A DNA stretch of 64,000 nt from Streptomyces sp. Tu 3180. Lineage in GTDB: Bacteria; Actinomycetota; Actinomycetes; Streptomycetales; Streptomycetaceae. The translations under genes and the position numbers were made by a program. Within the stretch, counting starts at the first letter, position 1. Every line of letters begins with the position of its first letter. The DNA lies in assembly GCF_009852415.1 (NCBI RefSeq), contig NZ_WOXS01000002.1, forward strand, positions 8,162,001-8,226,000, given 5' to 3'. Under the pieces are notes generated by a model that saw only the letters and a list, made by a program, of their open reading frames with translations, was not told the origin of the DNA and did not search any database. Positions 20,416 through 34,100 of the stretch are shown here, in pieces.

Positions 20416-22115
20416 TCATGGACCACGGGCTGGAACGGCTGCTGCTGGATCTCAGGGCCGATCGCGTCTCCCGGGAGGACGTCAAGCAGTACCTGAAAGA
20501 CCGTCAGGCCGGCACGGGATCGTCCGCCGATGCGCCGGACGTGGCGCCGCCGGCCGAGCTGCTGCGGTGCCACCCGGTCTGGCGGGCCGCCGACGGCCCC
20601 GCGACCGGGCGGAAGCCGGGACACGTGGTGCTCCTCGCCGGACCGCCGGAACTGGAACACGCGCTGCGTCAGCAGGACGCGACGATCGATGTGCGCCTCC
20701 TGCGGTCCGGGGCCACCGGACTCGCGGACCGCTACGCCGACCTCGCGGGCCAGGTGCTCACCTCGCTCCGCTCGCTGGCCGGCGACCCGGAACTGCCACC
20801 CACGCTGGTTCAGCTCGTCTGCTCCCCGCGGGGAGAGGACGCCCTGCTGTCCGGGCTGATCGGCATGATCAGGAGTGCGGGCCTGGAGAACCCCGGGATC
20901 GTGCCCCAGCTGCTCCTCGTCGACCCGGCCGCCCGTCCGGAGCCCACCGCACTCCGGATCCTGGCGAGTCGCGAGCACGGCGACGACCGCGTCGTGCGCT
21001 TCCGCGACGGTGTCCGTGAGGTACTGACCTGGCACGAGCTGCCGAGTCCCGAGCACACGGCGCTGCCCTGGCGGGAGGGCGGCACGTACGTCGTCACCGG
21101 CGGCCTCGGCGGGCTCGGACTGATCTTCGCCCGGGACCTGCTGCGATCCGTACGGAACACCGCCGTCCTCCTGAGCGGCCGCTCCGCGCTCGACAGCGAC
21201 CGGCGACACCTGCTGGAAGGCCTGTACCGTCCGCACGCGCGCGTCGAGTACACCCGGCTCGACGTGGCCGACCCGGACGGTGTCGAGGCCTACCTGGCCG
21301 GCGTGCGGCGTGAGCACGGCGCCATCCACGGCATCATCCACGCCGCCGGGGTGCTCCGGGACGGTTTCGTGACGCGCAAGAGCGCCGAGGAGCTGCGCGC
21401 GGTCCTCGCCCCGAAAACGGCCGGCACCCTCAACCTGGACGCCGCCAGCAAGGACGACGCACTGGACTTCTTCGTCCTGTTCTCCTCCACGGCGGCGGTG
21501 ACGGGCAACGTCGGCCAGTGCGACTACGCGGCCGCCAACGCGTTCCTGGACGCGTTCGCGCACCACCGGGACGGTCTGGTCGCGCAGGGACTGCGTTCCG
21601 GACGCAGCCTCTCGCTCAACTGGCCGCTGTGGGCCGAGGGCGGGATGCGGGTCGACACGGAGACGGAGCGGGCACTGCGGCAGCAGACGGGCATGCACGC
21701 CTTACGCACCGAGTCGGGCATCCGGGTCTTCCACGAGTCCCTCGGACCGGACCACTGCCAGGTGATGGCGGTCGAGGGCGACGGCCCGCGTCTGCGCCGG
21801 ACGCTGCTCCGGCAGCAGGCGGCCGCCGCCGCGTCCGCCCCCCTCCCCGCCGTCCCCGAGGACATCGACGACGAGGCGCTGCGCGAGAGGATCATCCGCC
21901 GGCTCGGGCGGACGCTCAGCGCCGTCATCGGCCTGCCGGCCGTGAAGATCGACGCCCGCGCGCCGCTGACCACCTACGGCATCGACTCCATCGTCGTCAC
22001 CCGGCTCAACCGGAAACTCGCCGACGTCTTCCCCGACCTGCCCAAGACGCTGTGGTACGAGTTCACTTCCCTGGACGCCCTCGCACGCCATCTCCTCCGG
22101 GCGCACCGGCAAGAA
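18403..22115 (+). other. PKS module 5, split between two genes: KS // KR-ACP
   Basis: KS (18403-19725) has Cys at 18928 in TMCSSS. The first protein ends after the post-KS linker with a helical acidic tail (20281-20412). The next begins with a charged helical segment (20418-20520; MDHGLERLLLDL...), which reads as a matching docking pair. KR (20570-21815) has GGLGGLG, YAAAN and a B-type Asp (LRDG). ACP (21870-22115) has Ser at 21987. Predicted output: a beta-hydroxyl that may be dehydrated by the DH of module 6. Confidence 0.87.
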
Positions 22116-25100
22116 TGCCTGGACTGGACGAGGACGGACAACCCGCGGCAGACCACCGCGGCACCGCGGCCGACGGCCGCCACCGCCGAGCGACGACCGT
22201 TGCCGACGGCCACCGCCGCCGAGCGGCAGGCGCCCGCGGCGGCCTCTTCCACCTGCGCGCCCCCCGAGGACGCGGTGGCCGTCATCGGCATGAGCGGACG
22301 GTTCCCGATGGCCCGTACCCTGCGGGAGTTCTGGGAGAACCTGGCCGCCGGACGGGACTGCGTCACGGAAATCCCCGAGGACCGCTGGCCGCTGGAGGGC
22401 TTCTACCACCCCGACCGCGACGAGGCGGTGGCGGCGGGCCTGAGCTACGGCAAATGGGGCGGCTTCCTCGACGGGTTCGACGAGTTCGACCCCCTCTTCT
22501 TCGCCATCTCGCCGCAGGAAGCCATGAGCATGGACCCGCAGGAGCGCCTGTTCCTGCAGGAGTCATGGAACGCGCTGGAGGACGCCGGCTACACACGGCA
22601 GCGCCTGGCCGACGCCCACCGCCGGAGGGTGGGCGTCTTCGCCGGCGTCTCGAAGACCGGGTTCGACCTGTACGGGCCGGAGCTGTGGAAACGCGACGAA
22701 AAGCTCCACCCCCTGACCTCGTTCGCGTCGGTGGCGAACCGGGTGTCGTACCTTCTCGACCTCACGGGGCCGAGTCTGCCGGTCGACACCCTCTGCTCCT
22801 CGTCCCTGAGCGCCGTCCACGAGGCGATCCAGCACCTGCGCCGCGGCGAGTGCGACCTGGCCCTCGCGGGTGGGGTCAACCTCTACCTGCACCCGTCCAA
22901 CTACACCCTCATGTCCGGCAAGCGGATGCTGTCGGACGACGGCAGGTGCCGGAGCTTCGGAGCCGGCGGCAACGGATTCGTGCCGGGGGAAGGCGTGGCC
23001 GTCGTCCTGCTCAAGCGGCTCTCCGACGCCGAGCGGGACAACGACAACATCCGGGCCGTCCTGCGGGGCAGCAGCGTCAACCACGGCGGCCGGACCAACG
23101 GCTACACCGTCCCCAGCCCGGCCGCGCAGGCCGAGGTCGTGCGCGAGGCCCTCGCCCGCGCCGGTGTCGTGTCCGGCGAGGTGAGCTTCGTGGAAGCACA
23201 CGGCACCGGCACCGAGCTGGGCGATCCGATCGAGATCGACGGGCTGACCCAGGCGTTCGCGTCGGACACCGGCTCCCGGCAGCACTGCGCCATCGGCTCC
23301 CTGAAGAGCAACATCGGTCACCTCGAAGCCGCCGCCGGCATCGCCGGGCTGCTCAAGGTCGTCCTCCAGATGGAGCACGGGTCCATCGCGGCCGGCCTGC
23401 ACGCGCGGGAGTCCAACCCCAACATCGACTTCACCCGGACGCCGTTCCGCCTCCAGCGGGAGACGACCGAGTGGACGCGCCCCACGGTCGTGCGCGGCGA
23501 CGGGGAGATGACGGAGGGCGACCGGATCGCCGGAGTCTCCTCCTTCGGAGCCGGCGGCTCGAACGCCCATCTCGTCGTGGCGGAGTACAGACGGGCCGAC
23601 CCCACGCCCGTCCCCGCCCCCGAAGGCGCCCCGCGGCTGATCGTCCTCTCGGCGAAGGACACCGAGCGTCTGCGGGACCGGGCCCGGGACCTGCTCGACT
23701 GGCTGCGCTCCGGGGACCCGGCCGCCGACGACCTCGGCGCCGTCGCCCACACCCTTCAGCTCGGACGTGAGGCGATGGACGCGCGGCTCGCGCTGCCCGT
23801 CGGCTCGGCCGCCGAACTCATCCGGAAACTGGCCGCGTTCGTCGCCGGCGAGGAAGGCGTCGAGGACCTGCACCTCGGCAACGTCAAGGAGCACCGGGAG
23901 GCGCTCGCCGCTCTCCGCGACGACGGCGACATGGCCTCGACCGTCGACGTGTGGATCGAGAAGGGCAAGTTCGACCGGCTGCTCGGTCTCTGGGTCAAGG
24001 GCCTCGACGTCGACTGGGGCAAGCTCTACGGCCCTCAGCGCCCCCGGATGCTCGCGCTGCCCGGCTACCCCTTCGCGCGCGAGCGCTACTGGGTGGGCGA
24101 CCTGACCGAGGCACCCGGCCCCGTCGACTCCGGCCGGCTCCACCCGCTCGTGCACACCAACACCTCCACCCTCGACGTCCAGCGCTTCGACTCGGTCTTC
24201 TCTGGTCGGGAGCCCTTCCTCGCCGACCACGTCGTCGACGGCCGCAAGGTGCTGCCGGCCGCCGCGTACCTGGAGATGGCCCGGGCCGCACTGGACGCCT
24301 CGCTCGACGGGCGCACCCGCCGGACCGTCCTCCGCAACGTGGTGTGGGCGCAGCCTGCGACGGTCGCAGAGGACGCCGCACGTCTGGTCACGACGCTGTA
24401 CGCCGCGGGGGCCGAGTCCGCCGGGGAGGTGGCCTTCGAGATCACCGGTGTTCCGGGAGGCGAGCGCGACGCGGACGCCGTCGTGCACAGCCAGGGGACG
24501 GCGCGGGCCCTCACCGGCGCCGGCGAGCCGGCGGCGGTGGACGTGGCCGCGCTGCGGGCGGCGTGCGGAGCCGCGCGGCTGGACGCCGAGGACTGCTACC
24601 GCGTCTACCGGTCGATGGGTCTCGACTACGGTCCCGCGCACCGCGGCATCGAGAGCGTGGCGGTCGGCGACGGGCAGGCGCTGGCACGGCTGCGACTGCC
24701 GTCCGGGACGACGGCCGACGCCGACGGGTACGTGCTGCATCCGAGTCTGCTGGACGCCGCCCTCCAGTCCACCGTCGGACTGTTCGGCCGGGACGGCGAC
24801 CCCGCGGACTCCGCACCCGTTCCGCTGCACCTGCCCTTCGCCCTCGACGAGCTGGACGTCCTGGGGCCGTGCACCCCGCAGATGTGGGCGTGGGTCCGGT
24901 ACGGCCACGACGACCGGCCCGACCTCGGCGTCCGCAAGCTGGACATCGACCTCCTCGACGACGCCGGTGTGCCGCGCTGCCGGCTTCGGGGGCTCACCTC
25001 CAGGGCGTACACCGCGAACGGGTCGGCCGAGCGGGCCGGAGGCACACTCCCCCACCGTGCGGCGGCCTCCCCGGCCGGCACCGCCGCGGAGGACGGCGGT

Positions 25101-28100
25101 CCCCTCCCGGCGGGCACGCCGGAGGGGCGGGTCGGCCGGTACCTGGTCGACTTCCTCGCCTCCGAGCTGCGCGTACCCGCCGAGCGGATCGACGCCGACG
25201 ACGCCCTCGAGCAGTACGGCATCGACTCGATCATGGCGATGAACCTGACCAACCGGTTGGAGGGGGTCTTCGGATCACTGCCCAAGACGCTGTTCTACGA
25301 GTACCAGACCATCAGCGCCCTGTCCGGGTACTTCCTCGGTGCTCATCGGCCGCGCCTGGCCGAACTGCTCGCGGCGGAGGCCCGGGAGCCGTCCGGCGCC
25401 CCGGTGGAGACCGGCGCCTCACCTGACGGGGCCGGGTCCGGACGCGTCCGCCGGACGGTCGCGCGGCGCGGCCGCCGGCAGCCGGTGCGCCGGGACACGG
25501 AGATCGCCGTCATCGGACTGGCCGGCCGCTACCCCCAGGCACGGAACGTCCGGGAGTTCTGGCGGAACCTGGCCGAGGGCCGCGACAGCGTCACCGAGAT
25601 CCCCGCCGACCGCTGGGACCACGGCCCCTACTTCGACCCGGACAAGGACGCACCCGGCAAGACGTACGCCAAGTGGGGCGGGTTCCTGGACGGCGTCGAC
25701 CGCTTCGATTCGCTCTTCTTCAACATCTCCCCGCGCGAAGCGGCGTTCATGGACCCGCAGGAACGGCTGTTCCTGGAATGCGTGCACGAGACGTTCGAGG
25801 ACGCCGGGTACACGCGCGAGGCGCTGAGCCGCTGCGACGACCGCGGCATGCCCGGCAACGTCGGCGTCTTCGTGGGGGTGATGTACGAGGAGTACCAGCT
25901 CTACGGCGCCCAGGAGCAGGCGCGCGGCCGCAACCTCACGCTGTCCGGCAGCGCGTCGACCATCGCCAACCGGGTGTCGTACGTCTTCGACCTGCACGGC
26001 CCGAGCCTGGCCGTCGACACCATGTGCTCCTCATCGCTCACCGCGCTGCACCTGGCCTGTGAGAGCCTGCGCACCGGAGGCTGCGAACTGGCCGTCGCGG
26101 GCGGCGTGAACCTGTCGTTGCACCCCAACAAGTTCCTGATGCTCGGCAGCGGCAAGTACGCGTCGAGCAAGGGCCGGTGCGAGAGTTTCGGACAGGGCGG
26201 TGACGGCTACGTCCCGGCCGAGGGCGTCGGCGCGGTCCTGCTCAAGCCGCTCGCCCGCGCCCTCGAGGACGACGACACCGTCCACGGCGTCATCCGGGCC
26301 ACCGCGGTCAACCACGGCGGCAAGACCAACGGGTACTCCGTCCCCAACCCCCGCGCGCAGTACAACGTCATCGGCCACGCCCTCCGCGAGGCCGGGGTCG
26401 ACGCGGAGGCGGTGAGCTACGTCGAGGCGCACGGAACCGGCACCTCGCTCGGAGACCCCATCGAGATCTCCGGACTGACCAGCGCCTTCCGCGAGTACAC
26501 CGACCGGACGCGGTTCTGCGCGATCGGCTCGGTCAAGAGCAACATCGGGCACGCCGAGAGCGCGGCCGGCATCGCCGCGCTGACGAAGGTGCTGCTGCAG
26601 ATGAAGCACGGCCACATCGCGCCCTCCCTCCACTCCGAGGTGCTCAACCCCCACATCGACTTCGACGGCAGCCCCTTCCACGTGGCACGGGAGCTGACAC
26701 CGTGGAGCCGCCCGACGGGCGCCGACGGCACCACGACGCCGCGGATCGCCGGCATCTCGTCCTTCGGGGCGGGGGGCTCCAACGCCCACGTCATCGTCGA
26801 GGAGTACCTTCCGGCCCCCGCCCCGTGGACGGTCCCCCTCCGCAGAGGGGGCCCGCCGCCGTCGTCCTCTCCGCGCGGACGGACGCGGGCCTGCGGGCAC
26901 AGGCCGATCAGCTGCTGCGCTGGACGACCGAGGACGAGGGCGCCGCGGCCGAGCTCGCGGACATCGCCCACACCCTCCAGTCGGGCCGGGAGGAGTACGA
27001 GGAACGCCTCGGACTCGTCGCGACGACCACCGGCGAACTCGCCGCGAAACTGCGGGCGTTCCTCGACGGCGAGTCCGCAATCGCCGACGTGCACCGGGAC
27101 CGGGCGGAACGCCGGCAGGACACCTCGGCCGCCCGCACCGGCGACGCTGACCGGACACGGGCACGGGACGCGGCACTCGCGCGGCGCGCCCACGGCGAGG
27201 TCGTGAGGCTCTGGACGACCGGTCTCGCGGTGGACTGGACGAAGCTCCGCGACGGGTCGGCATCCGCACCACGCCGCATATCGATGCCGACCTACCCCTT
27301 CCAGGGGGAGCGCCACTGGCCGGCCGACAGCGGCGCGGCCGGCCAGGACCGGGCCACGGGCCCGGCGCGGCTCCACCCGCTCCTGCACGCCAACACCTCC
27401 ACTCTCCGGGGTCAGCGCTTCACGTCGGTCTACACCGGCGAGGAGTTCTTCCTGCGGGACCACCGGATCGGCGGCACGCCCGTGCTGTCCGGCGCCGCCT
27501 GTCTGGAACTGGCGCGCGCCGCTGTGGCGGCCTCGCTCGACGAGCCGCACCGCGTCTCGAAGCTCCGGAACGTCGCCTGGACACGACCGGTCACCCTGCA
27601 CGAGCCGGGGCTGACCGTCCAGGTCCGCCTGCGGCCCGGGGAACCCGGCGAGGTCGGATTCGAGATCCTCGTTCCCGGCGACCCGGCGGCCGGAACCGCC
27701 GACGTGCTCCACAGCGAGGGCGTGGCGCAGGTGATCCCGCAACCCGCGACCGCGAACCACGACATCCGCGTCGACCTGCCGCGACTGCGCGACGAGTGCC
27801 GGACCCCCGGACCCGGCGCCGACGCGCTGTACGCGACCGCCGAGGCGCGCGGTATCGGTTACGGCCCGGCGCATCGAGGCGTCCGGCGCCTGTGGACGGG
27901 CGCGGGACAGGTCCTGGCCCGGATCGAGCTGCCGCCGGGCGTGCGGGACACCCGGGACGCCTACGGGCTCCATCCGTCGACCGTGGACGCCGGCCTGCAG
28001 GCATGCGCGGGCCTGCTGTCCGAGGCAGCCGGAGAGGGACCGCTGCTGCTGCCGTTCGCCGTGGACGAGGTCGAGATCCTCGGCCCCTGCCCGCCGCAGG

Positions 28101-31100
28101 CGTGGGCCTGGGTGCGGGACGGCGCGGACCGGGAGGGCGACGGATCGCGCCGCGTCGACATCGACATCTGTGACGACGACGGGCGGGTGCACCTCCGGCT
28201 CGCGGGCGTCGCCCTGCGCGCCCACACGGCTGCGACGACCCCTCGGGAGCTGTTCGCCGTACCCCACTGGGTGGCCGCGGCTCCGGCTCCGGCCACGGCT
28301 CCGGCGCCCGAGGGCCTGGTGCTGGTCGTGGACCTCCCCGAGGTCGCCGCGGCCCTCGAGACGCGGGACACCGTGCGCGTGGTCCGGCTGACGTCGAGCG
28401 CCACGGACGCCGGCCGCCGCTACACCGACCACGCGCTGCAGGTCTTCGACGAGGTCAAGCGGCTGCTCGGCGAGCCCGCCCACCACGCGGTCAGGGTCCA
28501 ACTGGTCGCCCCGGCCGTCGAGGCGCCGCTGAGCACCGGACTGGCCGCCATCCTGCGGTCGGCCGGGCTGGAGAACCCGCGGCTGCTCGGCCAGCTGGTG
28601 CTGGTGGACCCGCAGGACGCCCCGGAGCGTGCCGCGTCCCGCGTGACGGCGGACCGCGCGGCGCTCGCGGACTTCGACGTGCGCTACCGCGGCGACCTCC
28701 GCCAGGTCCTGAAGTGGCGCGAGGAGGACGCCGGCCACCGGACGGCGGTGACGCCCTGGAAGAACGGAGGCGTCTACCTGATCACCGGGGGCGCGGGCGG
28801 CCTGGGCACGGTCTTCGCCCGCGACATCGCCGAGCGTGCCCGTGGCGTCCGGATCGTGATCGCCGGCCGTGCGCCCCGCGACGCGCACAAGGACACGCTG
28901 CTGGAACGACTGCGGGAACACGGCGCGGAGACGGTGTACGTGCAGGCCGACGTGGCGGTCAGGGACGACGTCGTGAGGCTCGTCCGGGAGACCCGGGAGC
29001 GCTACGGCCGGATCGACGGGATCCTGCACGCCGCCGGGCGCACCAGCGACGGGTTCGTCGTCAAGAAGGACGCGGAGGAGTTCTCCCGGGTGCTGGCGCC
29101 GAAGGTCGCCGGACTCGTGCACCTGGACGAGGCCACGAAGGAAGCGGACCTCGACTTCCTGGTCGCCTTCTCCTCGGTCGCGGGGGTCCTGGGCAATGTC
29201 GGGCAGGCCGACTACGCGGCCGCGAACGCGTTCATGGACGCCTTCGCGGCGCACCGCAACGCGCTGGTGGCCCGGGGCGAGCGGCGGGGGAGGACCCTGT
29301 CGGTCGCCTGGCCCCTGTGGGCCGGTGGCGGGATGGGGGTCGACGCGCCGACCGAGCGGTCGCTGCGCGAACGCTTCGGGCTCGTGCCGCTGCCGGACGA
29401 GGAGGGGCTGCGCGCCCTGTACCTCGCCCTGGCGTCACCGTCCGACCAGGTGATGGTGATCTCGGGCGATCGCCCGAGGATGGAGCGGACGCTCCTCGCC
29501 GGACTCCTCGTGGACGGCCCCGCGCCCCGGTCCCTGCCCCGGCCGGACGCCGCGCCCGCGGAGGTCCCGGACGGGGACGGGGCGGCAGCGCTCGCGGAGG
29601 TCCCGGACGAGACCACCGCGCAGCAGGCCGTGGCCTACTTCAAGCGGCTCCTGGCATCGGTCATCGACCTGCCCGCCGACCGGATCGACGCCGAGGCGCC
29701 GCTCGAGGACTACGGCGTCGACTCCGTCATGACCATGGAGATGACCCGCACACTCGAGGAAGTCTTCGGCTCGCTCCCGAAGACCCTGTTCTTCGAGCAC
29801 CGGACCATCACCGCACTGACCCGCCACCTCCTCACGACCCGTCCGCGGCAGGTCGGGGCGCTCCTCCCCTCGGCAGGCGGGTCCCGGCGGACGCCCGACG
29901 TCACTCCGGGCACCCCTGAGCGGCCCGTCCCGGGGGCGGGACGCACCCGGCCCGCGCCCTCCGCCGCTCCGGTGGGACGTACGGCCGACCCGGCCCCGGG
30001 CAGGGGAACCGGCGACACGGCGATCATCGGCCTGGCGGGCCGCTACCCCCAGGCCCGCGACGTGCGGGAGTTCTGGCAGAACCTCGCCGCCGGCAAGGAC
30101 TGCGTCACCGAGATCCCGGACGACCGCTGGGACCACCGGCCCTTCTTCGATCCGCGCAAGGGGACCCCGGGCAAGTCCTACAGCAAGTGGGGCGGATTCC
30201 TCGACGGCGTCTACGACTTCGACCCGCAGTTCTTCAACATCTCCCCGCGCGAGGCGGAGATCATGGACCCGCAGGAGCGGCTGTTCCTCCAGTGCGTGCA
30301 CGACACCCTGGAGGACGCCGGTTACGTCCGGGACACCGGCAAGGACCGTACGGGGAACCTGCTCGACGGCCGGGTGGGCGTCTTCGTCGGAGTGATGTAC
30401 CAGGAGTACCAGCTCCAGGGCGCCCTGGCGCAGGATGCCGGCGCGGCGCCCGTCGTGTCGGGCAGTTCCGCGTCCGTCGCGAACCGGGTGTCCCACGTGT
30501 TCAACTTCCGCGGCCCGAGCATGAGCGTCGACACGATGTGCTCGTCGTCGCTGATGGCCGTGCACCTGGCCTGCCGGAGCCTTGAGTCGGGGGACTGCGA
30601 CACGGCGGTGGCCGGCGGAGTCAACCTCTCGCTGCACCCGAACAAGTACCTGCTCCTCAGCCAGGGCCGGCTCGCGTCGAGCGACGGCCGCTGCGCCAGC
30701 TTCGGTGCCGGAGGCGACGGCTACGCGCCGGGAGAGGGCGTGGGCGCGATCCTGCTGAAGCCACTGGCGCGAGCCCTCGCGGACGGCGACCGGATCTACG
30801 GGGTCATCAAGGGCACCGCCGCCAACCACCGCGGCAGGACGAGCGGTTACTCGGTACCGGAGCCGGTGGGGCAGGCCGAGGTCATCGGTGAGGCCCTGAG
30901 GCGGGCGGGTGTCAACGCGCGGGACGTGAGCTACATCGACGCGAACAGCGTCGGCACCTCCCTGGGCGACCCGATCGAGATCGCCGGCCTGTGCAAGGCC
31001 TTCGCCCCCCACACCGACGACCGGGGTTTCTGCGCGATCGGATCGGTGAAGAGCAACATCGGGCACGCCGAGAGCGCGGCCGGCATCGCCGGCGTCACCA

Positions 31101-34100
31101 AGGTTCTGCTCCAGCTCCAGCACGGTCGTCTGGCCCCGTCCCTGCATGTCTCGACGCTCAACCCGCACATCGACTTCGAGCAGACCCCGTTCGTGGTGCA
31201 GCGGGAGCCCGCCGAGTGGCCGGCCCCCGCGTCGGACGGCGGGACGCGCGGCGCGCTGCCACGCGTCGCGGGTGTGTCCGCGTTCGGGGCCGGCGGCTCC
31301 AACGTTCACGTCGTGCTGGCGGAGTACGTCCCCGACAGCCCGCCGCCGTCTTCGCCGGTCGGCGACGCCCGGCGTGCCGTGATACCGCTGTCCGCCCGTA
31401 CGACCGAGCAGCTGAGGGCGCGGGCCGAGCAGCTGGTGGAGTGGCTGGGCCGTCCCGAGAACGCGGACCTCGTGCTCGCGGACGTCGCCCACACCCTCCA
31501 GGTCGGCCGCGAGGCACGGGAGGAACGCCTCGGTGTCGTCGCCTCCTCCGTGTCCGACCTGGTGGAGAAGCTCGGCCGGTTCCTGGCGGGCGATTTCGCG
31601 GGCGGTGAGATCGTCCGCGGTTCGATCGTCGACGCCGCCCGGACACTGACGTTGTTCGCCCCGGACTCCGACCTCGACGTGATGATCGCGGCGTGGGCCG
31701 AGAAGGGGAAGTACGAGAAGCTGCTCGAACTGTGGGTCAGCGGTGTGCCCGTGAGCTGGCGGTCCCTCGGCGGCACCGCGGCCGCACGGCGGGTCGCGCT
31801 GCCGACCTACCCCTTCGCGGCCGAGCGCTACTCCGCCTTCGACGGCCTCTCCGTCGCCGAGCTGTCCGTGCCCGGGCGTTTGGCGCCGCTGCATCCGCTG
31901 GCACAGGTCAACACGTCCGACTTCACCGAGCAGCGCTTCACGTCCGTCGTGACCGGAGAGGAGCGCATACTGGGCGAGCGCGTCACCCGCGTCGTGCCCG
32001 GCGCGGCCTTCCTGGAGATGGCCGTGGCCGCGGGCTGCCTCGGCGGCCGGACCGCCGTCGACCCCACGGCGCCGGTCGTGCTGCGCGACATCGTGTTAGC
32101 GCAGCCCCTCGATCCGGCCGACGGCCCCCGCGAGGTGCACGTCGGGCTGCGCCCGGAGGACGACGGCGACATCCGGTTCCGGATCACGAGCACACCGCTG
32201 GGCGGGGACGCCGACTCCGGCGCCTCCGAGCACGGCGAGGGTGTCCTCTACTTCGCCGACGGCGCCGAGGAGACCGTGCTCGACCTGCCCGCCCTGCGGA
32301 AGGCCTGCGGGACGTCCGTCCCGACCGCCGAGCAGCACGAAGAGCGCCGGCGTGACGACGCACTCGCGCGGGAGCCCGCGCACCGCACCGTCCGGCGGGT
32401 CCGGACCGGACCCGGGCAGGCCCTCGTCCGGCTGGCGCTGCCGGATCCGGTGCGCGACACCGAGGACGGTCTCGTACTGCACCCGGGCCTGCTCGACGCC
32501 GCGGTGCGGGCGTGCTCCGACGTCCTCGGCGGGCCGGCCGGACGGGACCGGACGGGCGACGGCGGTGGACCCGCGGTGGTCCGCGCCATCGAGGAAGTGC
32601 TCGTCCTCGACGCCTGCACGCCCGCGATGTGGGCCTGGATCCGGCCCGGCGCACAGCAGACCGGCCCCGCGCGGGTCCCCGTGTTCGACCTCGACCTGGC
32701 CGACGAACAGGGCCGGGTCCGCGTCCGGATCGGCGGACTGTCGCTCGATCGGACCGAGTCCGACCGCGACGCCCCCGGAGCAACCGCACTCGCCCCCGGC
32801 GCGGAACCCCGCGACACGACCTCGGCCGGCGGGACGGACGCCCGCGACCCGCAGCCGGTTCTGCTGGGCCGGCGGTGGCGAGCCCGACCCGCGCCGGCCC
32901 GGCCGTCCGGGCTCTTCGCGGCGCGCCCGACCGTGCTGCTCGCCGGACTGCCCGCGGTGGAACCCCTCCTGCGCGGCGACGACGCCGATGTGTTCGTCCT
33001 GACCGCCGAGGACGAGGCCCCGGACAGCCGGTACACCGCCTACGGCCTGCAGGTTCTGAGGCACCTGCGCCCCCTCTTGCGCGGGCCCGGCGACCGGCGC
33101 CAGGTCCAGCTCGTGCTTCCCGGCACGCCCGACGCGACGCTGCTCTGCGGACTCGCGGCCGTCCTCAGGACGGCCGGCCTCGAGAACCCGGCCGTCACCG
33201 GACAGGTCGTCGTGCTGGACCGGACGGACACCCCCGAGCGCGCCGTGCAGCGGATCCGGGAGAACCTCGGTTGCCCCGAGGAGACACTCGTGCGCTACGT
33301 CGAAGACCGCCGTGAGGTACCGGTCTGGGCCGAGTGCGAGGCCAGCCCCGGCCCCCACCCGCTGCCGTGGAAGGAGAACGGGGTCTATCTCGTCACGGGC
33401 GCAACGGGCGCAACGGGCGCGCTCGGACACGCCGTCGCACGGGAGATCGTCACGCGGACGGGGAACGCGACCGTCGTCCTCGTCGGTCCGTCCCCCGCGG
33501 TCCCCGAGTTCGTGGAGGCGTTGCGGACGCAGGCGGCCGGCGGCGCGGTGCGCTACGAGCGAGCCGACATCTCCAGCCCTGCCGAGGCGGACGCCCTGGT
33601 CGCGCGGATCCTGGAGTGCCACCGGGGGATCGACGGAGTCGTCCACAGTGCGGGGACCGCCGGCCGCGCGCTCATCGTCGACACGCCGGGCCGCGACTTC
33701 CTGGAGGCCCTGGCCGCGGAGACGGCGGGTGTGGTGAACCTGGACGCCGCGACCCGGTCGCTCCCGCTGGACTTCTTCGTGACGTTCTCCTCCCCCCGCG
33801 GGGTGGACGGGGCCCTCGGCCAGGTCGACGGCGCCGCGGCCCACGCCTTCCTGGACGCCTACGCGCGGTACCGGCAGGACCTCGTCGCCGACGGTGAGCG
33901 GTCCGGGCACAGCCTGTCCGTCATCTGGCCGTCGCGGGACGACGGCCTGCCGGATACGGCGGACATCGGGGACTTCCACCGGATCCTGCGCTCCGGGCAC
34001 AGCCAGGTGAGGGTCCCGGTTCCTCCTGCCGACCCCGCCGAGGGGGACACCTCGGCACCGGCGCAGCGGAAGTCTCCTGCTTTCTCCACCGATGGGACGG

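Noticed and set aside
26702..26856. Apparent ATG start at 26702 for the second half of the frameshifted PKS
   Set aside because: The first 50 codons overlap KS7 in the wrong frame and encode nonsense (Arg/His-rich). The real protein continues from the upstream frame across the missing base.
26860..27206. Apparent C-terminus of the first PKS half ending at 27206
   Set aside because: After the frameshift the translation is Ser/Arg/Pro/Thr-rich and unrelated to any PKS linker, while the correct linker lies in another frame over the same bases.
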